64,000 nt of DNA from positions 1 to 64,000 of the forward strand of contig VGIW01000002.1 of NCBI GenBank assembly GCA_016867715.1, given 5' to 3'. The notes beneath the pieces are model-generated. The model had not been told where the DNA came from. It did no database searches and saw only the letters and a list, made by a program, of their open reading frames with translations. Of the stretch, positions 25,616-34,560 are shown in pieces. Position numbers and translations under genes: made by a program. Numbering within the stretch: position 1 is the first letter of the stretch; every line of letters begins with the position of its first letter. The stretch is from Candidatus Eisenbacteria bacterium. GTDB taxonomy: Bacteria > Orphanbacterota > Orphanbacteria > Orphanbacterales > Orphanbacteraceae.

Positions 25616-26419
25616 TCAGGAGCGCCTGCTCCGCCCCCCGCCGTAGTCGAGCCGCGTGACCACGTAAGTGCCGCTCCGCTCGTCGGTCTTCAGCGCGATG
25701 TAGCCGGCCTTCTCCGCGTCCTCGAGAAGATCGCTGAAGCTCCGGTAGCCGTGGCTCGCCTCATTGAACGAAGGGCGCTTCCGCTTCATCGTGTCTTTGA
25801 CGAGCGAGGAATAGATCACGCCGTAGTTCTCCCGCTGAAGGGCGCGGATGGCGTCGAAGAGGAGAAAGAAGACCTCGCGCTTCTCTTTCGGGATCTTCTT
25901 CCTCTCGGCGGGAGCCGGTTCGGGTTCTTCGGCCGCCCCGAGATCCTCGTAGTAGAGAAACTCGTCGCAGTTCTCGGCGAGAAGCTTTGAGGTCGAACCT
26001 TTCATGCCAAGACCGATGACGTACTTGCCGTTCTCCTTGAGCTTCGCGACGAGCGGGGCGAAGTCGCTGTCTCCGGAAACCACGACGAACGTGTCGATAT
26101 GCTCCTTGCTGTAGCTCAGGTCCATCGCGTCGACGCAGAGGCGGATGTCGGCTGAGTTCTTCCCGGTCATCGAGCGCTTCGGGATCTCGATGAGCTCGAC
26201 CCCCGACTCGTGGAGTTGGTGCGTGTACTCGCGGAAGCTTCCCCAGTCGGCGTAGGCGGTCTTGACGAGCACCTTCCCCTTTTCGAGGAGCCGATCGAGG
26301 ACGCGATGGATGTCAAACGCCGCGCCCTTGCGCCCGGTGAAGCCGAGCGCGAGGTTTTCGAAGTCGATGAAGACGGCGAGATTGCGCGCCAAGGCGCCAG
26401 GTGCCGCGGTTTGGGCCAT
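25616..26419 (-). CDS. NYN (LabA/DUF88-type) PIN-like nuclease domain protein
   Basis: The 267-residue protein has the NYN core: AVFIDFENLALG (first catalytic Asp), KRSMTGKNSADIRLCVDAM (Asp pair) and TFVVVSGDSDFAPLVAKLKE (last acidic patch), the pattern of LabA/DUF88 RNases. Residues from about 175 to the end form a winged-helix-like OST-HTH/LOTUS-type segment (VFFLLFDAIRALQRENYG, FSDLLEDAEKAGYIAL). This pairing is known in bacteria and suggests an RNA-binding nuclease. The ATG is preceded by GGAGG; longer readings lack one. Confidence 0.85.
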   Translation of the reverse strand: MAQTAAPGALARNLAVFIDFENLALGFTGRKGAAFDIHRVLDRLLEKGKVLVKTAYADWGSFREYTHQLHESGVELIEIPKRSMTGKNSADIRLCVDAMDLSYSKEHIDTFVVVSGDSDFAPLVAKLKENGKYVIGLGMKGSTSKLLAENCDEFLYYEDLGAAEEPEPAPAERKKIPKEKREVFFLLFDAIRALQRENYGVIYSSLVKDTMKRKRPSFNEASHGYRSFSDLLEDAEKAGYIALKTDERSGTYVVTRLDYGGGRSRRS

Positions 26420-26490
26420 CGGGAACCTCCCGGATCCGGATCGTCGCCCGAATCCTCCCGGCCCATTCTTGCACTTCGATTCCGTGGACA

Positions 26491-26557
26491 CCATACCTAT
26501 TTCCCGGGGGTTGCGTGAGACAACTAGGATGTCTCCGAAAACTGGAAATAGGTTTGG
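26491..26557. repeat. REP-like inverted repeat
   Basis: ccatacctatttcc (26491-26504) and ggaaataggtttgg (26544-26557) are inverted copies with 13 of 14 positions matching, 39 nt apart. The ATACC-ctATTTCC part also occurs in the outer arms of the palindrome at 20154-20252, so this is probably a degenerate member of the same family. It sits between the NYN gene and the propeller gene, both leftward. Confidence 0.55.
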
Positions 26558-26594
26558 CGTCCCTCGAAAAAGATGGCCCCCGAAAAAGAAGGTC

Positions 26595-28286
26595 TCACCG
26601 GCTCAGAATCAGCTTCCGGACGGCGCGAGCGTCTTCGGTCTCGAAGCGGACGAAATAGACCCCCGCGGCGAGCGGTCGTCCTCCCGCGTCTCGTCCGTCC
26701 CATACGAGGTCGTGCGCGCCGCGAGGAAGAGCGCCCTCGAAAAGGACGCCCGTTCGCCTCCCTCTCGCGTCGTAGACCGCCACGCGCGCGATCCCGGCGC
26801 GCGGCATCTCGAGGGAGAAGAAGACTCGGTCGACGAAGGGGGTCGGGTGCGCCGAGAGACGAAGAGACGAACCAGATTCTCCAGCGAGAGGTCTCGCGTC
26901 GATCCCCGTCGGGTTCTCGATCCGATAGCGGAGCGCCAGCATGTCGCTTCCGGTCGCGAAGCGATCGCCGTATCCGGCGACGTAGAGATCGCCCTGGGCG
27001 CTCGCCGCAAGAGCATGACCCTCGTCCGATTGGGCATCGCCCGCGTCGAAGCGCTCCGCCCAAAGCTGGGCACCGCTCTCCGGATCGAAGCCGACCGTCG
27101 CCGCGTCCCAATTGGTTCCCTGTCCGTCGCTGAACCCCGTGGCGACGACCACGCCGCCCGGTCCCTCCACGATCGCGGACGCTCCGTCGTAGCCGCCGAT
27201 CGGCCCGTTGTAGCTCCCGGACCAGAAGAGATGTCCGTCCGATCGGTCGAACTTGAGAACCATATAGTTGCCGCTTCGGATCCCGGCCACGAGGATGTCC
27301 CCGGCCGCGTCGCGGACCATGTCGCGAGGATCGTCCGGGCTCGTTCCCGAGGAGTTATGCTGGATCGCCCATGCGGTCGCGCCGTCGGCCGCAGCGTAGC
27401 GGTGCAGCACCACGTCGTAGCTCGTGCTCGTCGTCCAGGTTCGGTTCGCCATCACGATGTCGCCGTCGTCGCAAACCGCGAGCCACCCGGCCCTCGCGCT
27501 GATCGAGTTGACCGCGCCCAAGATCTTCCGGTTCCAGATCTCCGAACCGTTTGATGTGTTGAACTTAATGGTGCAAAAGTAACCCGGGTCGGCGGCGTTC
27601 GTGAGAACGCCGGTGACGACCGGATGGCCGTCGGGGCCGACGGCGATATCCCACCCGCGATCGGCGAGCCCCGCCGGACCGCCCGCGTGGACACGCCAGA
27701 GAATGTCGCCGTTCGAGGCGGCGAGCTTCATGGTGAGGATGTCGTCTTCCTCGCCGCCGTTCCTCTGACGTCCGGTGACGAAGGCGTTCCCCGCGCTGTC
27801 AGCGGCGATCGCGTAGACCGATTCGTTGAATCCTTCCGGGCTTCCGTAGAACCGATACCAGAGAACCTCTCCGGTCTCGTCGTCCAGCTTGAAGACGACG
27901 ACATCGTCTCCCTGACCTCAGCCGTAGCATCCTTCGCGCGTTCCGCCGACGAGAAGATCGCCCGCGCCGTCGCGCACCATGCCGCCCACTACCATGCTGT
28001 TCCCGTCGATCGAAGGGATGCGCCGGGTCCAAATCGCGCCGCCGGTCTCGCGATCGATTTTTCGGATGAGCCAGTCGACGGATCCGGCGGGGCCCGTGCT
28101 CGATCCGGCGATCACGAGATTCCCCTCCGCGTCGGTCGCGGCGGCGACGGCGATGTCGGGCTGCGAAAGACCGCCGTCGTAGAGGTCGTGCCACTCGAAG
28201 ACGGGGTTCGCGCGCGCCGCTGCGGCGCATGCGAGAAGCGCCGCAGCGAGCGCGAGGCGTTTCATTCGTGCCGGGTGTTCGTTCAT
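26595..28286 (-). pseudogene. Secreted beta-propeller protein with FlgD-like domain, interrupted by one in-frame TGA
   Basis: Two open segments in the same frame, 28286-27921 and 27917-26595, are separated only by the codon TGA at 27920-27918. Reading through gives 563 residues: a signal peptide (MKRLALAAALLACAAAARA), repeated SBBP/PQQ-like blades (DAEGNLVIAGSSTG, DSAGNAFVTG, AQGDLYVAGYGDRFATGSDM) and a C-terminal FlgD-like domain ending RKLILSR. The stop falls in the loop of a blade (GCYG-stop-GQGDD) where one residue is expected. The downstream segment has an ATG at 27731 but no signal peptide. Could be a nonsense mutation, a sequence error or readthrough. Confidence 0.7.
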
Positions 28287-28383
28287 CGACTGGACTCCTC
28301 GGCCGCGAGTGGGGGGGTGGGATGCGGCCCGCGAAAGGGGCTCCCCGCCGCGGCGACACGAGGCCCCACTTCGACTGCATCTC

Positions 28384-28389
28384 ATTCTA
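28384..28389 (-). promoter_or_regulatory. Putative -10 box of the propeller gene
   Basis: TAGAAT on the minus strand, 98 nt upstream of the ATG at 28286, in a gap without other features. The -35 region (TGGACT) is weak. Confidence 0.25.
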
Positions 28390-28525
28390 TCGCAACTCGT
28401 TCCAGAAGTCCAGCAATCCGGCGTTTCGGGCGGGCGACGAGATGGGGCGGGTTTCGCGCTGAGCGCGTCGCCCGCCACCGAAACCGGCGGGAGAGCGAGA
28501 GCCCGATCCGTTCGCTTCGCCGGCA

Positions 28526-29443
28526 TCACGTCCGGAAGCCGGTCAAGTAACGAGCGGCAAGGAACGCGAGCAAGGCGATCAGCAGGAGCCTGAGCCAAAG
28601 GCCGGGAACGAACCTCTGCGTCCGCGCTCCCGCGTACATGCCGGCCATTCCGCCCACTCCGAAGAGAAGACCGAGCGCCCAATTCGGCCGCACCGCCAGT
28701 CCCAGGTTCTCGTAGTGTCCAGCGGCGAGCTCGTAGAAGGAGACCCCGACGGCCGACGTCGCGAACGTGGCGACGAGTGTCGCGCCGGCCACCGTGTGAA
28801 CCGGCAGGCCGTAGATCCCGACCAAGAGCGGGGCGATGATCGCTCCCCCTCCGATTCCGTAGATCCCGCCGATGATCCCGACGACGAGCGCGAGGACGAA
28901 GAGGCCGGGCGTCCCGCAGCCGTATGTCCGGCCGCGAAAACTGTATGCGAGCCGCCGCCAAGAAAGCTCGACGGAACCCACGGCACGCTCCTCGATCGTT
29001 TGCGATCGGATGCTTGCTGATTCTCCCGCACTCTCCGCCCTCGGGCGGATCACGTCGAGAAGCAGCCGCGCGCCGAGAAGGAGGAGCACGGTCCCCGCGA
29101 ATATCTTGAAGCGCGCGGGATCCGGGAGATACGCGAGGCGAATCCATCCGCCCGCGACGACGCCAGGCAACGTCCCGCCGATGAGCACCCAAGCCAGCGG
29201 CCAAACGACGCGTCTTTCGCGCGCGTACCGGAGCACGCCGCTCGGCACGGCGACGAGGTTGTAGATGAGGTTCGTCGGGCTCACCGCGGGACCGACGAAA
29301 CCGAGGACGCTCATCTGGAACGGGAGGAGAAGAAACGCCCCCGAGACACCGGCCATCGAGGTCACGAACGAGACGAGAAACGCGATCGCCGGCGGCAACC
29401 AGATGTGTCCCCACGCGCCCGAAAAGGGAACATGCGCTTCCAT
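28526..29443 (-). CDS. TauE/SafE family membrane permease (second copy)
   Basis: The 305-residue membrane protein has the TauE/SafE repeats: AFLVSFVTSMAGVSGAFLLL with SPTNLIYNLVAVPSGVLRY in the first half, and GIIGGIYGIGGGAIIAPLLV with TFATSAVGVSFYEL in the second. A hydrophilic loop of about 45 residues (RPRAESAGESASIRSQTIEE region) joins the halves. It is of a different subgroup from the copy at 17 kb (longer, GGGA motif). The substrate is not predictable. Confidence 0.85.
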   Translation of the reverse strand: MEAHVPFSGAWGHIWLPPAIAFLVSFVTSMAGVSGAFLLLPFQMSVLGFVGPAVSPTNLIYNLVAVPSGVLRYARERRVVWPLAWVLIGGTLPGVVAGGWIRLAYLPDPARFKIFAGTVLLLLGARLLLDVIRPRAESAGESASIRSQTIEERAVGSVELSWRRLAYSFRGRTYGCGTPGLFVLALVVGIIGGIYGIGGGAIIAPLLVGIYGLPVHTVAGATLVATFATSAVGVSFYELAAGHYENLGLAVRPNWALGLLFGVGGMAGMYAGARTQRFVPGLWLRLLLIALLAFLAARYLTGFRT

Positions 29444-29724
29444 CGATCTCCCGGCCGCTTCGGGCTCTCCCGTGCCGCCACATCGCCCGCGCTCTCAACA
29501 CTCGCAGGGCGATGGCTCCGTGTCAATCTCGCCCACGGCCTCTCCGGGTCTTCGGGTTTGACAGGCTTCGCCGCCACGCGGATCTTTCGGCCCGAAACAG
29601 ACGGCGGCGTGGACCTTGCTCCGGCCTAGCGCCGTCGGGTAATAGAATACATGAATGATCTAACGCCAACGGAAGAGCCACGATCGCGAAGGAAGTCCTT
29701 CTCGTTCTCGTCGGTTCAGGCTGC

Positions 29725-29829
29725 ATGGTCCTCATTCTCGCTTGTGGGGACGACGGCAAGTCGAGCAATCCGGCGGACGGGAAGCCGGCGGCCTGTTTCA
29801 CCATGACGCCCGAAGCGGGGGCGACCTGA
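29725..29829 (+). pseudogene. Remnant of a PKD-type lipoprotein
   Basis: A short frame of 34 codons reads MVLILACGDDGKSSNP, a lipobox and spacer, then ACFTMTPEAGAT followed by TGA; the continuation past the stop, TDFLFDAE, completes the usual start of a PKD domain. Beyond that the similarity is lost and the convergent M14 gene begins. A TAGAAT box lies at 29643-29648. Of the 481-nt gap 29444-29924, this remnant and the hairpin at 29862-29895 are the only recognisable contents. Confidence 0.5.
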
Positions 29830-29861
29830 ACCGACTTTCTCTTCGACGCGGAAGTCCGCGC

Positions 29862-29895
29862 GAGATGCCCGACCCCGGAAGAGATCGGGCATCTC
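29862..29895 (-). terminator. Hairpin after the M14 peptidase gene
   Basis: GAGATGCCCGA (29862-29872) and TCGGGCATCTC (29885-29895) form a perfect 11-bp stem with a 12-nt loop, 30 nt past the stop of the minus-strand M14 gene. There is no T-run after it on the minus strand, so it is terminator-like rather than a textbook intrinsic terminator. Confidence 0.5.
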
Positions 29896-29924
29896 GAATC
29901 GTGCGGCGCCGCGAACGCCTGGGT

Positions 29925-32189
29925 CTATCTCATCAACACGAGCTTCTTTGTGTCGTCGAAGCCCGGGGCGCTCATCCGGTAGAGATAGATGCCGGAGGCG
30001 ACCTGGCGGCCTTCGGCGTTCGTTCCGTCCCAGACCACCGCGTGGTTCCCCGCGTCCCGCGCGCCGCTCGCGAGAACACGGATCAGCCTTCCTGAGATGT
30101 CATAGATCGCGAGCTCGACCGGCGCGCGCTCGGCGAGCGAGAAGAGAATCGTGGTCGTCGGGTTGAACGGGTTCGGAACGCTCGCGCCGAGGACCGTGCG
30201 CAGCGGTGCGCTCCCGGATGCGACCTCCGTGCTGATGTCCACGTTCACCGCGCGGATTCCGCTCCAATAGCCTTCGCTCTCCTCTTGATCGAAGCCGCGC
30301 ACCCAATAGTAATATGCGCCGCTCAGGCGCCCCTCGACGAGGTACGAAGTCTCCTCGATATCGCTCGCGAGCGTGTCCGTGTTCGCGAAGAGACGGACGT
30401 TCTCGATGTCGTCGATCTGCACGCCGCGGAGGTACTCGAGCTCGTCCGTCGCGTACCGCCACCGGATGCGTACGCTCTCGCCGTCGGAGTCGGAGAGATC
30501 GAACGCGCACCGCTTGAACACGCCGCTCGAGTTTCCCGTGATTCCGTTCCCGATGTTGTTTCCGTTCGGGTTGTCGTTCGTCGTGAAGCTCCCCGGGATC
30601 GTCGACCAGAACTTGCCGCCGTCGATCGAGACCTCGACATACCAGTAGTCCCACTGGTTCTCGACGCGCCACCACGCCCAGAAGACGAGCGAGTCGCCCG
30701 CTGCGACGTCGAGCGGGTGCAACGCCTCGAGAGGGGCGTTGTACTTGTTCCCGGTCCCCGAGTAGAAGCTGTACTGCCCCGAATGAGACTTCTCGTTGTT
30801 CCAGGTCCACGTGTCCGTGATCCAATTGCCGATGCCGCTCTCGGCGTCCTCGAGGACGATCGTCTCTCCCGTCGCCTCGACGAGCTCGTAGCGCGTCACG
30901 TTCGTGTCGCCGTCGCCGCGCGTCCAGGAGACCGTGTACAGGCCGTCGTCGTCGTCCGGAATCGCCGCGATCGAAGGCGCGCCGGGACGCGCGAAGATGG
31001 TGGGACGGTCCGCGTAGCGCAGCATGTGGAGCATCGCGGGAAGCTGTTCGGCGAAGTGAATCGGGATCATCGCCTCGGGCGTGTTGAACTCATCCCCGAT
31101 CTCCGGCGTGATCGAGAAGCACTTCGGCTTCGAGGGATCCGCGTAGGCGTAGTCGTCCGAGCCGCCGTTCGTCGTGTAGATGAGGCCGGTGTAGCCGTTC
31201 CCGACCGCATAGCCGTTCCCCGCGGCGAGACTGTCCCCGAGCGTCGCGAAGAGATCGTCGTCCTCGGTCTGCAGGCGGACGTAACCCCACGGGTAGAGGT
31301 ACATCCGCCCGTAGCTGTGGAACGAAAGCGCGAAGATGAAGGAATGCGCCTCGAACAGTCCGAGAAGCGCCTGAAGCTCCGGCTCCGAGCCGGCGGAGGG
31401 ACCGCGGTACGTTCCGTCTCCCGTGTATGGGCTCGACCCGATGTCGTCGTAGCCCCACAAGTAGGGATAGTTCCGGTTGAGGTCGACCCCGTACGTGCCG
31501 TCGCCGTTGTCTCTGCGGTTCTTTCTCCACCCCGCGTCGACATCCACCACGTGCTGGTGTCCGTCCGGATTGAGGAGCGGAACGATCCAGATCTCGCGGC
31601 TGTCGACGAGGGCCGTCACGAGCGAGTCGGTTCCGTAGTTCTCGAGAAGATACTCGGCGAGGAGATACGGCATCTCGACGCTGATGATTTCCCGCGCATG
31701 GTGGCACCCGACGAAGAGAACTTCCGGCTCCCCCTCGGCGTTCTCGACGTTGTCGCTGATCTTGAGGGCGAGGATGTCGCGCGCTTCGTGGCTGTCGCCG
31801 AGATCGAATGCCTTCGCGAGCGTCGGGTAGAGCGCCTCGAGGCTGTCGAATCCGCTCTCGACTTCCGCGTAGGTGTGGAACGCGCCGAACTCCCGCTCCG
31901 CGCGAAGGGGCGCGAAGGCCGCCGAGAGATCCTCGATCAGCACCTCGAATGCGGCAGCGCGCCCCGCGATTGCGGCCGCCTCCTCGAGACTGACCACGAG
32001 ATCCGCATACTCGCCCGGGCGAAACGAGGCGACATCCCATCTCTCGCGCACGATCTCCCTCGTGATCCCGCTTCCGTCTTCGTACACGCGGATCAGCCGC
32101 CTCCCTTCCGCACTCGCGTCGCCGGGAGGCGCGCCGAGCGCGAAGAGAACGATCGCCGAGATGAACAGGACGTGCGAGAGGCGATGCAT
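29925..32189 (-). CDS. Secreted M14 zinc carboxypeptidase with FlgD-like C-terminal domain
   Basis: The 754-residue protein has a signal peptide (about 27 residues), then an M14 domain: zinc motif H164-A-R-E167 in CHHAREIISVE, LNPDGHQ, VDLNRNYPYLWGY (substrate Asn-Arg), ALSFHSYG (third zinc ligand) and TPEIGDEF (catalytic Glu). Residues about 400-650 hold a jelly-roll-like segment (LEDAESGIGNWITDTW, SDGESVRIRWRY) and an Fn3-like stretch. The last 90 residues are a FlgD-like domain with SVPNPFNPTTTILFSL and the end KKLVLMR. The domain order matches the secreted T-type carboxypeptidases of FCB bacteria. Confidence 0.92.
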   Translation of the reverse strand: MHRLSHVLFISAIVLFALGAPPGDASAEGRRLIRVYEDGSGITREIVRERWDVASFRPGEYADLVVSLEEAAAIAGRAAAFEVLIEDLSAAFAPLRAEREFGAFHTYAEVESGFDSLEALYPTLAKAFDLGDSHEARDILALKISDNVENAEGEPEVLFVGCHHAREIISVEMPYLLAEYLLENYGTDSLVTALVDSREIWIVPLLNPDGHQHVVDVDAGWRKNRRDNGDGTYGVDLNRNYPYLWGYDDIGSSPYTGDGTYRGPSAGSEPELQALLGLFEAHSFIFALSFHSYGRMYLYPWGYVRLQTEDDDLFATLGDSLAAGNGYAVGNGYTGLIYTTNGGSDDYAYADPSKPKCFSITPEIGDEFNTPEAMIPIHFAEQLPAMLHMLRYADRPTIFARPGAPSIAAIPDDDDGLYTVSWTRGDGDTNVTRYELVEATGETIVLEDAESGIGNWITDTWTWNNEKSHSGQYSFYSGTGNKYNAPLEALHPLDVAAGDSLVFWAWWRVENQWDYWYVEVSIDGGKFWSTIPGSFTTNDNPNGNNIGNGITGNSSGVFKRCAFDLSDSDGESVRIRWRYATDELEYLRGVQIDDIENVRLFANTDTLASDIEETSYLVEGRLSGAYYYWVRGFDQEESEGYWSGIRAVNVDISTEVASGSAPLRTVLGASVPNPFNPTTTILFSLAERAPVELAIYDISGRLIRVLASGARDAGNHAVVWDGTNAEGRQVASGIYLYRMSAPGFDDTKKLVLMR

Positions 32190-32282
32190 GGTGCTACGCT
32201 CCTTTCTGCAAGCGTTGGGCGGGAGAGCGATTCTTGTGCCGGGGAGCGCGGGGGGGAGCCGAATCCCGCAGGATCGCCTTCG

Positions 32283-32311
32283 ATTATACCCGATTCTCCC
32301 GGAGCCGTCAC
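32283..32311 (-). promoter_or_regulatory. Predicted promoter for the M14 peptidase gene
   Basis: On the minus strand GTGACG (32311-32306) and a perfect TATAAT (32288-32283) are 17 nt apart, about 94 nt before the start codon. It overlaps the 5' region of the divergent Smr gene. Confidence 0.45.
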
Positions 32312-32374
32312 CGGGCGATTCGGAAGAGGTCCGCGAATCGCAGGGGCGCGTCTTCGGACCGGAGGCGGCAACCG

Positions 32375-32785
32375 ATGAGCAAGTCGATTCGCGCGCTTCT
32401 TTCTCGTCTTTTCCTGTTCATGTCCCCCCATCGGGGCTCCGCGCCCGCCCGCGCGGGCCGTCCTTCGGCGGACGACGATGCGATCCTGCCTTCCGGCCCC
32501 TTCGTTGTCACGGACGATCTCGATCTTCACGGCCTCTTTCCGGAGCAGGTTCCGGAGATCCTCGACGAGTTCCTCCGGAACGCGCGCGCTCTCGGGATCC
32601 GCGAGGTCCGCATCGCGCACGGCAAGGGGAAGAGCGTTCTCCGCGGCGCGGTTTGGGAGTTCCTGGAGAAGCATCCATTCGTGATTGACTTCCGCCAGGC
32701 GCCGCCCGATCGCGGGGGATGGGGCGCGACGATCGCACGCGTTCTCCTCGAGGTGGATGGAGAGAAGGCGCCGCCGGGGGAGTGA
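32375..32785 (+). CDS. Smr domain protein
   Basis: The 136-residue protein consists of a basic N-terminal tail and an Smr domain from about residue 48: DDLDLHGLFPEQVPEILDEF, IREVRIAHGKGKSVLRGAV (HGxG motif) and a C-terminal GGWGATIARVLLE. Stand-alone Smr proteins are DNA- or RNA-nicking or ribosome-rescue nucleases; no MutS2 part is present. The start ATG has GGAGG about 10 nt upstream. Confidence 0.85.
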   Translation: MSKSIRALLSRLFLFMSPHRGSAPARAGRPSADDDAILPSGPFVVTDDLDLHGLFPEQVPEILDEFLRNARALGIREVRIAHGKGKSVLRGAVWEFLEKHPFVIDFRQAPPDRGGWGATIARVLLEVDGEKAPPGE

Positions 32786-32794
32786 CCTCGCTTC

Positions 32795-33604
32795 TCAGGC
32801 GAGCGCCTGCTCGACGAGAGGGAGGAAGAGATCGCGGAGGTCCGCGCGCGCGAGGGCGAGCATGGGGAAAGACCGGCGCGTGTAGTCCGCCCCCTCGGCG
32901 AGAGGGAAGGGAGCGTTCGCGAGAGGGGTCCACACCCCGCCGGCTGCCCGGAGGATCGGCCACGCCCCCGCGAGATCCCATACCTTCGGCGTCGCCTCGA
33001 CCCCTCCGAGGGCCGCCCCCGAGGCGACCGTGAGAAGGTTGTGCGCCGCGGACCCCAGCATCCGGATCTTCGTCGGGAATGGATTGCGGAGAAGCGCGGT
33101 GCTCCGCGAGCAGATCGTGAAGAAGCGCGTCTTGTCCGGTTCGTCCATGCTCGTTCGAATCGGGATATGATTGAGATACGAACCGTTGATTCCCGTCCCG
33201 TCGGCGCCCTCGACGTACACGCCCTCGAAGAGACGCCCGAGCGGAGGAACCCGCACGTGCCCGAAGACCGGCGTCCCCCGATGGAGGAGGCCGAGGGAGA
33301 TCGCCCAAACCGGGATCCCGCGCGCGAAGTTCGTCGTTCCGTCGAGGGGATCGACGACCCAGCACCACTCTCCCCCGCGGAAGGTCGCGTCCCCCTCCTC
33401 GGAGAGAACCCGGTGATCGGGGAAGGCGCGCCGCACGAGCGAGACGAGCGTTTCGTCCGCCCAGCGGTCGGCCTCGGTCACCAGCGTTCCGTCCGCCTTC
33501 CGATCCGCCGCGACGGGTCCGAAAAACGAGAGAAGGCGTTCTCCGACCTCGGCGGTCGCGCGCGCCGCGAACGCGCGCGCTTCCTCGATGAGCTCACGAG
33601 TCAC
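32795..33604 (-). CDS. Inositol monophosphatase family phosphatase
   Basis: The 269-residue enzyme has the family motifs: LVTEADRWADE (metal site), LSEEGD, DPLDGTTNF (residues 85-92 region) and WDLAGAWPILRAAGGV. Substrates in the family include inositol phosphates, histidinol phosphate and 3'-phosphoadenosine phosphates; the sequence alone does not decide. The GTG start is preceded by a GGGAGGG ribosome site. The stop lies 9 nt from the convergent Smr gene. Confidence 0.88.
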   Translation of the reverse strand: MTRELIEEARAFAARATAEVGERLLSFFGPVAADRKADGTLVTEADRWADETLVSLVRRAFPDHRVLSEEGDATFRGGEWCWVVDPLDGTTNFARGIPVWAISLGLLHRGTPVFGHVRVPPLGRLFEGVYVEGADGTGINGSYLNHIPIRTSMDEPDKTRFFTICSRSTALLRNPFPTKIRMLGSAAHNLLTVASGAALGGVEATPKVWDLAGAWPILRAAGGVWTPLANAPFPLAEGADYTRRSFPMLALARADLRDLFLPLVEQALA

Positions 33605-33626
33605 AAGACCCTCCCGCGACGCCCTG

Positions 33627-34280
33627 TCAGAACCCGACGTGCAGCCTGAGATGATACGTCCCGCCCCGGTACGCGTCGTCGAGGCTCAAGCTCTTGCTTC
33701 CGATCTTCAGCTCCTTGTCCGTCACGTCGGTCAAGTCGAACGTGTAGCGTGCCTCGGGAGCGAGAGAGAGACCGAGGAACGGGAGCTTGAACTCGATGCC
33801 GATCCCCACGTTTCCCCCCCAAACGGTCGACCGGAAGTTGTCCTCGAAGTCGCCGGCGGACGTCACGTTGAACCGGAGCTCCGGACCGAAGAGGAGGTAA
33901 GGCTTCAAAGCGGGAGTGATGAGGCGGTACTGAAGATCGATCGGAACGACGAAGTATCGGACATCGAACGTGTCGTTGAGGCTCGCGGGATCGTCGAGGC
34001 CGTCCGAAAGACCCTCGAAGAGCGGCCCCGCGTTTAGATAGATCGCCCCCACCCGGAGGCCGAGCGGTCCGAGCGCGCTCATCGCGTACAGGCCGAAGTG
34101 CGTGCCCGTCCGGTTGTCGTAGGTCGTCTCCGCGTCGTCCACGCGCACGTCCTCGAGGGATGCGTAGTTCAGCCCGATCGTGATCCCCGACGAGGCCGCA
34201 GCGTGCGAGGCGCCCGCCGCTGAGAAGAGAACCGCGGCCGCGCACGCGATCCGCGCCGCCCAATCGAAATGTTGAGACAT
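33627..34280 (-). CDS. Outer-membrane beta-barrel protein
   Basis: The 217-residue protein has a cleavable signal (cleavage after ASHA) and alternating strands typical of small barrels (SGITIGLNYASLEDV, VRYFVVPIDLQYRLI, KPYLLFGPELRFNVT, GNVGIGIEFKLPF, LAPEARYTFDLTDV), ending in aromatic Phe (YHLRLHVGF), the outer-membrane insertion signal. It resembles the PorT/OMP_b-brl families. The start ATG follows GGGGAGGAAAA. The IMPase gene starts 22 nt further on in the same direction. Confidence 0.82.
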   Translation of the reverse strand: MSQHFDWAARIACAAAVLFSAAGASHAAASSGITIGLNYASLEDVRVDDAETTYDNRTGTHFGLYAMSALGPLGLRVGAIYLNAGPLFEGLSDGLDDPASLNDTFDVRYFVVPIDLQYRLITPALKPYLLFGPELRFNVTSAGDFEDNFRSTVWGGNVGIGIEFKLPFLGLSLAPEARYTFDLTDVTDKELKIGSKSLSLDDAYRGGTYHLRLHVGF

Positions 34281-34392
34281 CGTGTTTTCCTCCCCTTTGT
34301 CGGTTTGGTCGGAAGACCGCATGCCGCCCAGCGCGCTCATCGTACCAGCCCCCATTCGGCCCCGCAAGGACCCCCGGGACTGTTCGGGACGG

Positions 34393-34421
34393 TTGACCGA
34401 ACCGGCCGGGGCCGGTAGCAT
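34393..34421 (+). promoter_or_regulatory. Predicted promoter for the sulfatase-like gene
   Basis: TTGACC (34393-34398) and TAGCAT (34416-34421) are separated by 17 nt and face the sulfatase-like gene, leaving a leader of about 130 nt. Confidence 0.4.
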
Positions 34422-34560
34422 ACGCGGGGGCGGACGCTCGGACCGGCGTCTTTGGCGACGCGGAAGTTCGGGCGGCTCGGCGAGCGCGGCGGGGGAGAGA
34501 GGCGCGCGCGGTTTCGGACCGCGTGTCTCGCGGGCTCTTCACCGGGAGGAAACACGCTCG

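Noticed and set aside
27918-27920. Selenocysteine at the in-frame TGA
   Set aside because: The protein is a structural propeller without a redox motif at this point, and no hairpin of SECIS type was evident after the codon.
30285-32378. Long open frame antisense to the M14 peptidase
   Set aside because: Very GC-rich coding DNA keeps antisense frames open; the translation is Arg/Val/Glu-rich with no motif, while the minus strand encodes a complete peptidase.
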